In this document: positions 9,222 through 20,191 of the stretch, piece after piece | Layout of the letters: each line of letters opens with the position of its first letter | How positions within the stretch are numbered: position 1 is the stretch's first letter | Origin: Prorocentrum cordatum | Lineage: Eukaryota; Sar; Dinophyceae; Prorocentrales; Prorocentraceae | Assembly (NCBI GenBank): GCA_963575745.1 | Contig: CAUYUJ010004531.1 | Location: forward strand, 1 to 64,000 | Reading direction: 5' to 3' | DNA: 64,000 bases | The notes under the pieces: generated by a model | What the model saw: the letters and a program-made list of their open reading frames with translations, nothing else | The model's database searches: none | Told to the model about the DNA's origin: nothing | Translations under genes and position numbers: made by a program

Positions 9222-10350
9222 AGAGCTTCGGCCCGCATCGGCTTCGGGCCCGTCTCTCCGGCGGCGAGCCCCGGGACTCGTCAGCAGGCGCGAGGGCTTC
9301 CGAGCAGCCCCGCCGCCGTCTGAGAGGGCCTCCTCCTATTCCCGCTTCTGCCCCACCGCTCGCCGCCGAGTCTCGGCTTCAGGCCCGTCTCGGCTCCATC
9401 GGTCTGTTTCGGCCTCGGCCCGTTTCGCCTTCGGCCGGTTTCGGCTCTCGGCCCGCTTCGGAGAACCCCCGCCGCCATTCTGAGAGGGCCTGCCCCCCTC
9501 GGACTTCCCCCCCCGGGCTCGCCGCCGAAGGGAGGGGTAATACTGGTTTGGCGGACTTTTCGAGCCATAACTCGGTTTTCTGGCGGCCGTTGGAGACGAC
9601 CAGGCAGCCGCGGAATGCTCTCGGCGAGTCGCAGATGCTGGTAAGCACTCCGAATCGCCGAGAACCGACGAAAGCGCCAGAAAACCTCGAATCTCGACCC
9701 CCTGGCCCGAGGGAGGGGGGGGAGACTGGTCTGTCGGTTACACGTGTGACCCTGGGTAAGAGTGACCTTTGGTGCGCGGCTTTTTCGGGGCCGTGGGGGG
9801 ACCAAAGCTGGGCGCGCAGGCCGCTGAGCCAGCTTCGCTTTCAGCCACCTGGGGACCCGTCTGTGCCCGCACCACAGGTCACTCCGGCGAAAGGTCCCTC
9901 GTACGTCTAGTCGAGTCTGGCGGATGCATCTGGGGGGGGGGTCCCCATTGCCCGGCGCGGCCGGAGAACGTGAGCGGAGAGCGCGTGCGCTGGCGGCGGG
10001 TGGCTAGGCCTGGCCGCCGCAGCTCGAGGACCGAGCTCTGCGCGGAGCGGGGGCACCGCAGCCAGCTCCCGTCAGATGATCCTCAGAGCGCGTGTTGGCC
10101 CTCGCGTGTGCCTGTCCACCAGAGCCTTCCTCTTCCTCATGTTCCTCCTCCTCCTCCTCCTCCTCGTCCTCCTCCTCCTCCTCCTTCTCCTCCTCCTCCT
10201 CCTCCTCCTTCACCTCCTCCTCCTCCTCCCTCTTCCATCCCTCCTCGCTCCTCGCTCCTCCTCCTCCCTCTTCCTCCTCCTCCTCCTCCTCCTCCTCCTC
10301 CTCCTCCTCCTCTTCCGCATCATCCCTCCTCCATCCCCCCTGCCCAGATC
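9222..10350. other. Degenerate CGGCCTCGGCCCG repeats, family T and TCC tracts
   Basis: 9235-9480 is a degenerate tandem of TTTCGGCCTCGGCCCG-type units. 9560-9690 is a family T copy (CTCTCGGCGAGTCGCAG, ending GAGAACCGACGAAAGCGCC). 10130-10315 is a TCC tract. No exon is resolved. Confidence 0.45.
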
Positions 10351-10351
10351 A

Positions 10352-10560
10352 TCTGGGACCGGCTTAACTCGGTAGCAGATTTCTGGATCGGCGATTCCAG
10401 GTCGCGACCGGATCTTGCATTTTGCGCCATATCGATATGTTCGAAAACCGCTATTCTTTCAACCCTCTGAATTTCGGTATTGATAACATGAATTTCGGTA
10501 GCGGTCGCGGCGCAAAATTCGGTATCGTCGAACGCGAAATTCGGTAGCGGACCAGGTGCG
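10352..10560. repeat. Family I repeat with GGTAGCG motifs
   Basis: Several AATTCGGTAGCG / CGGTATCG motifs in direct and inverted order, ending GGTAGCGGACCAGG. The same vocabulary appears at 34150-34375 and 43516-43716. Confidence 0.6.
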
Positions 10561-10618
10561 GATGTCGAATGCTGGTGATCATGACCAGGGTCGGCTATCT
10601 CCCGCACGTACCAAAGGG

Positions 10619-10900
10619 GGAGAGGAGAGCAGTATTCATATTGAATAGTTGTGGACAGAGGAGGGATGAGAGGGGAAGAGGGAGGCGGAGGAGGAGGAGG
10701 AAGAGGAAGAGGACGAGGAGAAGGATGAAGAGCAGGAAGAGAAGGAGGAGGAGGAGGAGCAGCAGAAGGAGGAGGATAAGGAAGAAGAGAACGAGGAGGA
10801 GACGGAGGAGCAGGGGAGAAGGATGAGAGAAGGAGGAGAAGGAGGAGAAGGAGGAGGATAATACAGATGAGAAGGAAGAACGCGACTACCTGCCGTAATC
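10619..10900. repeat. AGG-rich tract beginning with a family N terminus
   Basis: GAGAGCAGTATTCATATTGA followed by ATAGTTGTGGACAG resembles the end of family N elements (AGTATATTCATATTGAGTAA at about 58062). The rest is a GGA/GAA purine tract. Confidence 0.55.
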
Positions 10901-10954
10901 CGTTTCAAGTTGCCTGCCCGCTTGCCCGCCGCCTGCCTGCCGCCTGCCCTGGCC

Positions 10955-11469
10955 ATGGATTTCGATCCTGTGGCTGATACGTTTGGTGGATTGCGCAAGG
11001 TTTGGGTGACGCCGACGACGACGAATGACGACGCCGACGACGACGAGGACGAACGACGCACCTATCTTAGAACGAAGGCGATGACGGAGTTTGCTGAGAG
11101 AGTGGACGAAGCGGAACGGTTTCTGGAAGAATCCCAGGGGGAGTACGCAGAGTTGTACCAGGCCAAGGAGGAATTGGAGGAGGACGCGACGGGGGGGAAC
11201 GATATCACGCCAACGCCGATCTTGGCTGGGCTGCTTTCGGGGCGAGGGCTGGCGCATGATCGGCCAAACCTGGCTCGGCCAGCGGTCGCATGCGCCACCC
11301 TTCCACCCGCGATTGGCCTAGCGCGGATCGACGGTGGCGTGAAATCGGCGAGGAGAATAAAGAGCTCAAAACGAGAGTTGCGAAGTTAGAGATGGAGTTG
11401 AACAAGATGAAGAATGAGAAGAAGAAGAAGAAGAAAGAGAAGAAGGATGACAATAAGAAGCCTCAGTGA
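10955..11469 (+). CDS. Small acidic, coiled-coil protein; two exons
   Basis: Exon 1 is 10955-11182 (ATG at 10955, 76 codons, starting MDFDPVADTFGGLRKVW). Exon 2 is 11353-11469 (38 codons plus TGA). The first exon has a D/E-rich stretch and then AERVDEAERFLEES and YAELYQAKEELEE. Exon 2 continues ENKELKTRVAKLEMELNKMK with a Lys-rich tail ending KKPQ. Removing 11183-11352 joins two halves of one heptad-patterned coiled coil in frame, with a GA donor (GACGCG) and AG acceptor. The full 114-residue product would be a small soluble coiled-coil protein; its function is unknown. Without splicing the frame continues but loses the coiled coil. The CGACGACGACG stretch (codons 20-32) could be a second intron, but it reads through. 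Confidence 0.7.
11183..11352 (+). mobile_element. TIR intron (GA-AG), candidate introner
   Basis: Near the intron ends GATATCACGCCAACGCCGAT (11201) and, reversed, GATTTCACGCCACCGTCGAT (to about 11346) form an imperfect inverted repeat of about 20 bp. GAGGA occurs at both junctions and could be the target duplication. The core holds further inverted GGCCAAACC-type arms. It separates two halves of a coiled coil. Confidence 0.65.
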
Positions 11470-12049
11470 GCGGGCTCGGCCGCTCGGAGCCGTCGACGTT
11501 TTCAGGCCCCTTCGGCCTCCAGGGTTCCCATTTTTCAAGGCCATTTTAGGCCTCAACAAAAAAAAAAACCACAAAAAACACCCAGGGCCGACGACCAGAA
11601 GGGAGGAAGAGGGGCAGGTTTCGTCGTCGTCCTCCTCCTCCTCCTGCTCCTCATCCTCCTCGTCTTTCTCCTCCTCCCTCTTCTCTTCCTCCTCCTTCGC
11701 CTCCTCCTCCCCCCCTTGGTCTCCTCCTCTCCCCCTCCTCTGCTCCTTTGTGTCAACGCCCTCAATCCCTGCCCCTTGTCCTCCTTCATCACCTCCCCCC
11801 CAGACTGCCCATTCTTTGCACGTGCACTTTTCGCCACCGCGCCAAGGCACCCTGGCCAGCTTCCGTGCTGGCTAATCGGAGAAAACACGAGTGATTTCGA
11901 AGCCCGCTGCCCCCAGGGGGGGCGAAGTCGGCGCGCCATGTTATGCAATGCCATTCTACGCTACGCCGCGCAGCTATTCTATGGTATGATATGCAACGCC
12001 ATGCTATATGTTATGCTATGTTGCGACGACGCTGCGCAATGCGATGCCA
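11470..12049. other. 3' flank of the coiled-coil gene; TCC tract; ATG-rich degenerate repeat
   Basis: A short A-run at about 11560-11578, a TCC tract at 11622-11760, and at 11935-12045 a degenerate repeat of ATGCTATGTTATGC/GCAACGCCATGC units. No exon. Confidence 0.45.
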
Positions 12050-15000
12050 ACGCAGTTCTCTTTCCAAAGGTGAATCGCAAAGCGAACAATGAAACCTACC
12101 AATGCGCCAGCGCTCTGCGATTTTCTTGCTAAAGAGACGCAGATTGGAACCAATCATTATGGCGCCAGCGACGAGGCTACAATGGCGCATAAAATCTTCT
12201 GCCATGTAGCACCACACTATTTTCGGATTAATCCACCTGGCGCTTTGTCCCAGGTGGAAATAGAAATGGTGCTTGTTGACCGTGCTCCATTTATATTTTG
12301 AATCGGCCATGGCCTTTGAGGCCAATGCACCGTAAAAGACTAGTGTCTTTTCTACAGCCGACTCTAGGCGGGCATATTCTTCCGTAGTCAGAAACATCCC
12401 AGCACCATCGATGACCTGATAATACTCGTTGAGGTTTTTCAGGCAATTCGTTCTCCACTGGCGCTCATCGGTGCCGTCGTCATAGTCATCGCGAATGAGT
12501 TCTAAAATCACGGGGGCGAGGCACCTCTGCTGAGCGGCCTTTATGCTCTTCGACAAAACGGGGTACTCGGAATGCGGGCCCTCGACCTTCACGAAATGTT
12601 TCAATGCAAAGGATCCGCGGGCCACCGAAAGTGTAGAGTTAGCACGTTACAGACGCACTCATCCCACCGCCATCGCGTCCCCCACCAGGTATCCTCCTCA
12701 ATTCCCTTCTCGCCAGAACCTCCTGGGGTGACGGGGGCACGGGGCGAGTTTGACCGAAAAGACGGGGGGAGCCCCTCCCCCAATACATATTCAAGTTTTC
12801 ACCCTGCTGCGCCCTACCCTCTGCCCTCCTCCCTCTCTACCCCCGCCCCCTCTTCTCCTTCCCGTTGCCATGTTTGCTCGTCTGTCGCAATTTTGGCTCA
12901 GCCGAGTCGTGCTCATTTTGGTTGTCGGAGATGGCGTAAGCCAATTGAATGAAATCCTATGCTTAGTACTCTGGCGATCGTAAATCTGCTGGATCCTCGT
13001 CCAGGCGCGGGCAACGGCAGCTTTGATACTCTGTCCGTGCGGGCGTTGTTCGTATATCATCTCGTACAAACAATTGCCCAGTATGTGCGATGCCACACCG
13101 AGGTCGACACAATGCATTGAATCGATCGACAAAGTGTGGGCATTGACGCCCCAAACTTCCATCAATGGGTGATTGAATTCATAGGGGTGCTCACGCCGCA
13201 CAGACTTCATCCAATGTTTCCTGTATCGATCCTGGGAGTCAAGCGCACGAGCTGATGCAGGATCGTGCTTCTGATTTTGTTTTGCTGGGATGGGGGGAGG
13301 GGGAGGGGGAGGGGCGTCAGGAGATGGGGGTTCGGGTTATTTGGTTTTCGGTATTTCTTGGCATGGGCTGTAGTGATCGTTCGGGCTGGAGGCATTATGT
13401 TCGTGTTCTGCATGGATGGATGCGCGCGCGTGCACAATGTCATGCTCTCCCTGACCCCAAATGCATAAACTACATTCGTGCATAGATACATATACGCATC
13501 TGCGTGAACATGAGAGTGAGCATCGCGAGGGCCCCCCTCACCCCCTTCCCCGACATTTGCGAAGACACAAGTTTGGGGTACTGTGAGTGGTGTTTCATCC
13601 GCCCGTTTCCTTCACGAAATCGTTGAATGGATTCGTATCGCGATTTGCATCGCAAAGCCAGCAGGGTTGTGTTGAATTTGGTCCTGGGCACCCCAACGTC
13701 TGAAAATATTCCATGTCCCCCTGTATGCTGTGAATCCACCCGCGGTAAGGCTTCTCAGCGCTGCATAGCCACTTGCCCTTCTTCAAATCACGATCGCTGC
13801 CGACAGGGAATGGATCGCCGTTCCAATCGCCCGCGCCAAATGGCGCTTCGAGCGCGTCGGTGAGATTCCCCGAAAGATTCGGATGGAGGGCGGCCCTTTA
13901 CAAAACCAAGAAAACTATCATTCGGACGCGCTTGTTCCTGCGGAACTCCCCTCCGCAAAGTGATCGGATGGATGGGCGGACATCTTTCAAAACGTCAGGC
14001 AGTGGCTGTGCGAAGCAATTGTTATCTTTAGTTGGATGCTTCCCTGAGGCCAGAGAGTTCAGGCTCCATTTCAGCACCCGCCAAATGGACTTCCAAGTAT
14101 CTACCCCATGGTGTGCTTCCTTTGATGTGATAGAATACGGCCACGCCGCCATTAAATTACACAACTCCCTGGTCGTCCCCTTTGAAAGCAGACCAGTAAA
14201 ACTAGTAACGAGAACGGAATCGTTGGCCATCATCTCGGCTCCGTCACCGTGCAAGCGCAGCGGCGCAAACCATTTTGTCCTCACCTTAGCGGGCTCCTTC
14301 CAAATGGGGTGGCCTACGAGCTTGGGGTCGTTCCTCGGGGCTGTAAACTTAAGTCTACGCGTGGACCGCGTTGACGGCTTCAGCGCGCACGCATGTTATA
14401 TGGCACGCGCGCGCCACAATGCAATGCATATCCGTTCAGCACTAGTCATCCGAAACTCAATACGCGCGAATGCAACGCATTGCAAATCAATTGGCGCGTG
14501 CATAACATACATACGCGTGGGTTTGCCCAACAGTGTCCTCGAAACGCCCTTCCAAAAGGCGGGTAAAGCTGCAATGCCAAATAATTCTTCAAATTCCGTA
14601 GGGTGGTGTTCAAACATGCTGGAGAACAGGTCATGCGGCATGATTGCCGACGCGTCGATATCAGCAATTTCCAATGTCTTGGGCGTCAAATGAGGTACAG
14701 GAAACACTTGTGGTTCTGGTAGAGTGTTCCCCTTCAGATATCTATTGGTGAGTTCTTTATGCAAATTCCCAGGACGCGTGCCCCACGCACCCATCTGAAC
14801 GATGCTTTCGATTTCTTTGTTTTTGGTACCGTCCTGATGCGCCGCCAGAATAAATCGATGGACTTCCGTCGCATGGAGCCTGCCCCACGCCCAATGATTC
14901 AGAACCAGCGTCGATAGGTTTGAAAACTCCTGCCAAAGGTCAACCGAAACTCTTGGCTTCTGTTTCTTATCCTGGCATCGCGCATGGAGATGCGTGGTTG

Positions 15001-15193
15001 ACTTCAAAAACGAAAACCTGAAGCCGCCCGAACACTGCCTGGAACAGAAACAAGCTAAATCGATTCGGTTGACCGTTGGCTCCTGGGCCTCGATATATTC
15101 ATCGTTCGGGTCAGGATCACTCGACCCTGCGCCGTCTGAATCGCTGCTTGGCGCTTGCACGGGGGGCAACCGCCGCTTGGCCCTGCTGGCCAT
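12050..15193 (-). CDS. Dinoflagellate repeat-family protein, possibly transposase-derived; about five exons
   Basis: Minus-strand blocks in order: 15193-~14450 (ATG at 15193, starts MASRAKRRLPPVQAPSSDSD; acidic N-terminus, then CFCSRQCSGGFRFSF and LVLNHWAWGRLHATEVHR), 14340-~13910 (acceptor TTTACAG; DPKLVGHPIWKEPAKVRTKW), ~13862-13600 (SDRDLKKGKWLCSAEKPYRG, GDMEYFQTLGCPGPNSTQPC, WLCDANRDTNPFNDF), ~13245-12970 (EVWGVNAHTLSIDSMHCVDL, GVASHILGNCLYEMIYE) and ~12640-12050 (HFYFHLGQSARWINPKIVWC, YMAEDFMRHC). From memory this block order (HP-GV..D-MH-VDLG; G-D-...PCWLC-AN; NP..WCY-EDFM) is a large unannotated family in dinoflagellate genomes. The D-x-MH block and C-x-x-C pair are reminiscent of large transposases of the Plavaka/KDZ type, but this is inference. 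Exact splice sites between blocks are unresolved. No obvious frameshift within blocks. Confidence 0.7.
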
Positions 15194-15534
15194 GGTGCCC
15201 AGCTCGAGCAGATCTGGCTGCGACACAATGCCACGCGTTGGCAACGTGCCTTCAGACTTGAATGGCAAGCCGACAGGGCGAGAGAGAGGCAATTGACTTT
15301 GTCCTCGCCCCAAAGCACTCGCGGGGGCCTTCCCCACGCTACTCGCCACGGGGCAGCTTGCTCTAGAGGGGGCGGCAAGACCATTATTGGCTTATTGACA
15401 ACATGCCACTGTCCGAAACCAGACGGCCAAGTATATCCAACTGTATGAAACAAAACCTGTGTGTGACTAAAGCTCCTGCAAGGTCTTGCTACCCTCTCAG
15501 CTGCTATTGAAACATGCCTCACTTTCCCTGCATA

Positions 15535-15668
15535 AGCCTGCAGCCGATCGCGAGCTTGAACTGCTCCTGCGTGCGCGAGATGATGCCGACCGACTTGGGC
15601 ACCTTGAAAGACTGCAGCTGGATGTCCGAGAGCTGCTGCAAGCACTTGCTGCGGAGCTCAATCAAGAT
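15535..15668 (-). CDS. Exon, unknown protein (C-terminal side of the 15.5-24.7 kb exon series)
   Basis: The acceptor GCGCCTTCAG is followed by ILIELRSKCLQQLSDIQLQS and FKVPKSVGIISRTQEQFKLA; the exon ends near ATGCAGG at 15535. Amphipathic and helical in pattern, with no recognised domain. The next gene downstream on the same strand starts about 340 bp away (ATG at 15193), which fits a tight co-directional array. Confidence 0.55.
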
Positions 15669-15689
15669 CTGAAGGCGCAACGCGAAATC

Positions 15690-15945
15690 AAGCATAGACC
15701 ATGGCACAACTGGGCGAATCCCTCCTCCATCCACGCAAGATAACGGACACAGAACCCACAGCACACATCGAATGCCAGAATCTTCGTCTGTCGGGTTGCC
15801 GCGCCTTTGCAAGGAAGGTGCAAAACATCAACGAAACGCATGCTCCCGTGATGCGCCGAGCATGATTCGCAGCTTGCACTAAACTGCACCACATCGCCTG
15901 AACACCTGAAGGTGTAAGAATGTTCGCCGTTCCCAACGGCAGAAC
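15690..15945 (-). CDS. Putative exon, Cys-rich unknown
   Basis: The minus frame reads GEHSYTFRCSGDVVQFSASC, ESCSAHHGSMRFVDVLHLPC and KILAFDVCCGFCVRYLAWME. It is long, stop-free, rich in Cys and aromatic residues and unlike the surrounding low-complexity frames. It overlaps the acceptor region of the 15535-15668 exon, so either the two are alternative readings or this is a retained segment. No family recognised. Confidence 0.35.
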
Positions 15946-16098
15946 TGAAGATGTCAGAACAAGCGTTAAACTATTCTGGGGTTAGGGGTGGCCCGTGCAT
16001 TGTTTTTGTTTGTTCCGCTTGTTCACCTATGTGCCAACCCATTTACACGACATTCGAATCTGGGATGCATCTATCTCCCTTCATCCCTCACCCGCCCC

Positions 16099-16194
16099 CT
16101 GCAATCGCGCGGCCTTCTTCGCCTTCGGCGACTCCTTCTCCAGGAAGGTCCCCTTCGCCGATTTGATCTCGTCCGACAGCTTCTGGATCACGAC
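16099..16194 (-). CDS. Exon, charged helical segment
   Basis: The acceptor GTGCCCAG is followed by VVIQKLSDEIKSAKGTFLEK and ESPKAKKAARLQGAG, a Lys/Glu-rich amphipathic helix with a basic tail. Placed between similar short exons on the same strand. Confidence 0.55.
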
Positions 16195-16459
16195 CTGGGC
16201 ACCGGCTGCATGTTCTAAATCTGCGTGCAACCGCACGCACGCGAATCACAATACGGGCGGATGCAGTGGGACGCGTCAAACGCGCGAATGGGGCGCAATG
16301 TGATCTACAGAACTGCGCCAGCATACCAGAGCGCCGACACAAACGACTGAACCTCGCATGGGCTTCGACCCCACAAAGAAAACGCGAATGCAGAAACACG
16401 CCGACATCACAAGGAAAACGTAACGACGTCAACTAAATCTGGGGCCGCCCGCGTGACCG

Positions 16460-16600
16460 TGCATTGCTGGCTGAACTTCTTGGCGGTCTGGGCGCAGTCC
16501 TCCTCGCTCTTGAGGTCGGACTTCTCCAAGTCCAGCGATGTCTTCAGGTAGTCGTACAGCTTCTGGGATGCGGATTTCATGGCACACTGGCTTGCTGGAG
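16460..16600 (-). CDS. Exon, charged helical segment
   Basis: The minus frame reads AMKSASQKLYDYLKTSLDLE then KSDLKSEEDCAQTAKKFSQQ, ending near the donor CACG|GTCACG at about 16460. A helical, charged segment of the same character as the 16.1 kb exon. The flanking sequence repeats the AGTGTGCCATGAA motif (about 16573 and 16736), suggesting local duplication of intron sequence. Confidence 0.55.
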
Positions 16601-16914
16601 CCGCAAACGCGCCCTCCGAGTCAAAACGTGCAATGCAACCAGCGCAAGATCTCAATACTACCCCATGCAACGCAACCCGAAACAAACTCAAGGCAACACA
16701 AACCCCCATGCAGCGCGATCTGAACAAACTGGATGACGCTTTCATGGCACAATGGCTTGCTAAAGCCAAAACCGCGCCCTCGTAGTCAAAACGCGAACTG
16801 CAACCAATGCGTGATCTCAACGCTACCCCAAAACTTACAAAGGCACTACCAGAAGCGAAAACTGCCGACGCTCCCTTTCAATGCTGGCATGTGAACACTT
16901 AGAATGCAAACTGA

Positions 16915-17085
16915 AACGGGCGAGCCTTCTTCGCCCCGTTGCCGCGACCAGCTCCTTTCCCGCGGCCACCTCCGCGCCCGCGACCACCGCGGACTTTCGC
17001 ATCCGAACGGGAAGGAATCTCATCCTCGATCCCCGAGGCCTGGCTCTGGTCCGTCTGGTAGCCCATGTTGTCGTAGTCAGCTGGT
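16915..17085 (-). CDS. Exon with an RGG-box
   Basis: The minus frame reads DYDNMGYQTDQSQASGIEDE, then RGGRGRGGGRGKGAGRGNGA and KKARPFQ. An RGG/Gly-Arg box usually contacts RNA or single-stranded nucleic acid, so an RNA-binding role for the parent protein is possible. The acidic linker and NMGYQTDQ segment precede it. Boundaries are approximate. Confidence 0.55.
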
Positions 17086-17604
17086 AGGCGCATTTTTTAT
17101 TTAGAAAAATTGGGAAACATCACAATGAGGAACACCCGAACGACACAACGACCTTCGCCCTGAACCCCAATGGTCGACCAGTAATTCCGAGCGGCTTAAA
17201 GCGATGGCGACGAGGATCAGGGCCCCCAAAACAAATCAGGAACTTTCATTCAAACATGTTGTGAACATCACAAATGACCGCATCTATTCTGGATGATCAA
17301 TTCCGGACTAAATGGAGCCCCCCCTCAGGTTCGAATTAGGAGATGCCCTTACTCGGCCCCCTGCCGACCAAGATCAATTCAACATAAGGGAACAGCTTCA
17401 AGACAGCCCCACATCGTTGAACGCTGTTTCTGGATGGGCGCGCAGGCATGCGCGAAGTGTCAAGAAGCGCACGTGCACGTTGGGAAACACGCGCGTTCAT
17501 TGTGCGAACGCATATGTGTGTAGCGCGCTATGAGACATCTATACACACATTGACACGAAGCTTCTACAATTCTAGAAGAACAAACAAGCGAAAAGGCGTC
17601 CGTC

Positions 17605-17784
17605 TTCCAGGTTCTGGCGCATCTTTCCCTTGCCGATGCCCGTGATCATCTGGTTGAGCGTTTCGTCGTCGACCGCCTTGGAACCCCTGGCCGCCCTGGT
17701 CTTCTCCTTCTCGACCTCCTTCGAGAAACCCTCGGTGATGTCCAGGTAGAGCTTGCGCTTCGGGTTTCTCGGGTTCCGCTTCGC
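17605..17784 (-). CDS. Exon, Lys/Glu-rich
   Basis: The acceptor TTCAGCCAG (AG|G) precedes AKRNPRNPKRKLYLDITEGF, SKEVEKEKTRAARGSKAVDD and ETLNQMITGIGKGKMRQNLE. Basic and helical. Its pattern (KRKLYLDITEGF...DDETLNQM) resembles modular dinoflagellate proteins that I know only as unannotated. The 3' boundary is near GGAAGACGG. Confidence 0.6.
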
Positions 17785-17799
17785 CTGGCTGAAAAATGA

Positions 17800-18420
17800 C
17801 AAGGGGAATCGGCGCGGGGTGGGGGCGGGGATCGGGGAGGAGGAGGGCGAGGAGTACGAGGGGGGGCGAGGGGGGCGGGAGACGCACTCGGGGGGAGGAG
17901 GGCGAGGAGGGGAAGAGGGGGGAGGAGGAGGAGGAGGGGGAGGAGGGGGGGCGAAGGATGGGGGAAGGAGGAGGAGGAGGAGGAGGAGGAATGGGGAAGG
18001 AGGAGGGGGATAAAGGGGAGGGGGGAGACGCACTACAGAAGCCTATGACACCATGTGACACATGCCAAATGTACTGCTCGGGGCTTCGGATCGGCAGCTC
18101 TTCGTGATCGCCCTGGGGCCGACGAATCGACATTAGAACACTACTGGAAACATATTGTGACATGCCCACTACACTGGCATTTCGAGGGTTCTGGCTTAAA
18201 CGACATGAGGGCTCGATCGCGTCAAGCTGAAACATTTTGGCTCCATGCGGGTGGGATGGCATCGTCCAGATGCGTCGGCTCAAATTAGAGATGGTCTGAC
18301 TTGCCCCAACAATCCCGACAATGTGGCAATGGGGGCTCCACCTAATATTTCAGGGTAGCGGAGCCGTTTGCTGCGACTGATCTGACGACTCTGACGTTTC
18401 GGGGGAAACGACGGCAATGC
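17800..18420. other. Intron: GGA/GGGGGA purine tract and unassigned sequence
   Basis: 17820-18030 is a G-rich GGA tract. 18030-18420 has no recognisable feature. Confidence 0.5.
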
Positions 18421-18428
18421 AAGGGTTC

Positions 18429-18530
18429 CTTGAGCTTGCCGTCGTCGAGCATCTCTTCGGCCTCCGACTCGCCGTATTTGTCGACGAAGTACTTCCAGGG
18501 CTGGAAGGTGCCCTCGACCTTGAGCTTCTC
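18429..18530 (-). CDS. Exon with a PWKYFVDKYGE motif
   Basis: The acceptor TTTTGTGAG precedes EKLKVEGTFQPWKYFVDKYG and ESEAEEMLDDGKLK, followed by GAACCC, a GA donor after AAG. The aromatic W-K-Y-F-x-x-K-Y-G-E-x-E-A-x-x-M-L-x-x-G-x-L module is, from memory, characteristic of exons that recur in many dinoflagellate proteins. Function unknown. Confidence 0.65.
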
Positions 18531-18879
18531 CTCACAAAATCACGAGAAAATGCCGATCTTGGCGCAGGAGAGACGCTCTCCCAGAAGCCGTTGGCCCCAT
18601 TTCTGGATCCGCGTCGGGGCGGCGCGAGCAGGGAGGAAGCTCATGGGAAAAGAGAGGGGGAGTTGGGGCATGAATGGGCGAGGGAACCAAATAAGAAGGA
18701 ATCGCCGCAGGGCGTCTCCCTTGATCCAGCAGGCACAGGCACATGAGAGCTGAGCTTGGCCTTTTCCTTATCCAATTGATCTTTCCTGCTCTGCCAGAAA
18801 GGCCACAGACTTTCTCAAATTCTCAACCCTTCACAGGTTCTCAGTTCTCCAGAACTTCTCAGCTGGATTCTGGCAAGAA

Positions 18880-19549
18880 GGGAGAAGGCACGAAGGCAGG
18901 GCGGATGATTTGCGGATTCCTTATCCACCTATATCCCTCTCTCACCTCCTCCTCCTCTCCCTCTACCTACCTTCCCCTCCTTCAACTCCTCTGGCTCTAT
19001 CCTCAGCACTCCTTCTATCCTCCTCCTCCTCCTCCTCTTCCCTCCTCTCTCTTCCTGACTCCTACCTCACCTCCTCTACCTACCTCCTCTTCCTTCCTCC
19101 TCCTCTCACTCTCTCACTCCTTCCTCCTCCTTCCTCTCCCCATCCCTTCCATCCTCCACCCCCTCCTCCTCTCCATCTCCTCTCCTTCCCTCACCACTCT
19201 TCCCTCCCTCCACCCACCAACCCCTTCCTATGCCTAACCAACCTTCCCTAACGAACCCCCTCTCACCCTTCCACTTCCTACCCCCTTTCGCACCCTCACC
19301 TACCTCACCTCTTTCGACTACGGTGGCGACTCCTCCTCCCCTTCCGTTCCCCTCCCCTTCACGCTCTCCCTTCGCAGTTCCGTCCTGATCCCGTCTCCCG
19401 TCCTCCTACCTCCACGCACTATTATCCCTCCCCTTCCCCCTCCCAACCACCACCACCTAGCAGAGGGGCTCATCCCTGGGGGCCGCTACCACCGCCGCCA
19501 CCCACACCGCCGTCGACCGCCATATCCACCTACCCCCCCGCCCCCCCCC

Positions 19550-19598
<49 letters not shown>

Positions 19599-19660
19599 AC
19601 CCCCCACCTCACCAAACGCACCCCCTCCCCCTCTCTCATCCTCCCCTCCCCCATTCCACC
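18880..19660. repeat. Pyrimidine-rich intron with a C48 homopolymer
   Basis: 18940-19480 is CT-rich (TCC, TCTC, CCTTCC). At 19551-19598 there are 48 consecutive C residues, with a C-rich lead-in from 19532. The minus strand therefore carries G48. All frames are shadowed by this composition. Confidence 0.85.
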
Positions 19661-19696
19661 GCCCTCCTTCTCTTGCACCCCCGCTGCCAGCCTCAC

Positions 19697-19850
19697 CGTA
19701 AGCACTCTCCACCTCTTCGTTGCCCGTGCGCTGGCTGCTGAACTGGCCGTACAGCCGCCTGATCTCGTCGTGGCTGAAAATGGCCCTCATCTGCTCGGGG
19801 TCCGACGGGTCCCCCGCGCGGCTTGCGGCGTTGTTTTCATGGGGGGCAGA
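19697..19850 (-). CDS. Exon, DEIRRLYGQF segment
   Basis: The minus frame reads DPSDPEQMRAIFSHDEIRRL, YGQFSSQRTGNEEVESAYGE and reaches the donor TACG|GTGAGG. Helical and charged. The acceptor is uncertain (GACCCCGAG|CAG or upstream). Unknown protein, same strand and style as neighbouring exons. Confidence 0.55.
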
Positions 19851-20134
19851 TCCTTCCCCATCCCACCCCATCCTCACCTTCCCCTTGTCTGCCTTGGACT
19901 TATGCACACCTCCACGCATTTGCCAATCCTGTACTCAGTTATTCTCCATCTCCCGTGCATGTTGGGGCGTAAGCTGAATGTGAGTTTGGACGGGCACAGC
20001 GTGGACATTCATTCGTTGTTAATGTCAAGGCAAGGTTTGTCTTGGCTCCAGCGTTTCATTATCGTGCGGCGTCGTTTTTCCCCTCTACCTCTCGCTCAGT
20101 CTTCCATCCCCTGCCTCCCTATTCCTTTCTCTCC

Positions 20135-20138
20135 CTCT

Positions 20139-20190
<52 letters not shown>
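20135..20190. repeat. CT dinucleotide microsatellite
   Basis: An almost pure CT run at about 20139-20188, within the intron between the 19.8 and 20.4 kb exons. Confidence 0.9.

Positions 20191-20191
<1 letters not shown>

Noticed and set aside
12880-12900. CAATTTTGGCTCAG resembling the 3' part of the dinoflagellate spliced leader
   Set aside because: Only about 12 bases match, the AG-rich 5' part is absent, and it lies in an unsupported position. A similar CATTTTGGCTC at 18232 shows such matches arise by chance.
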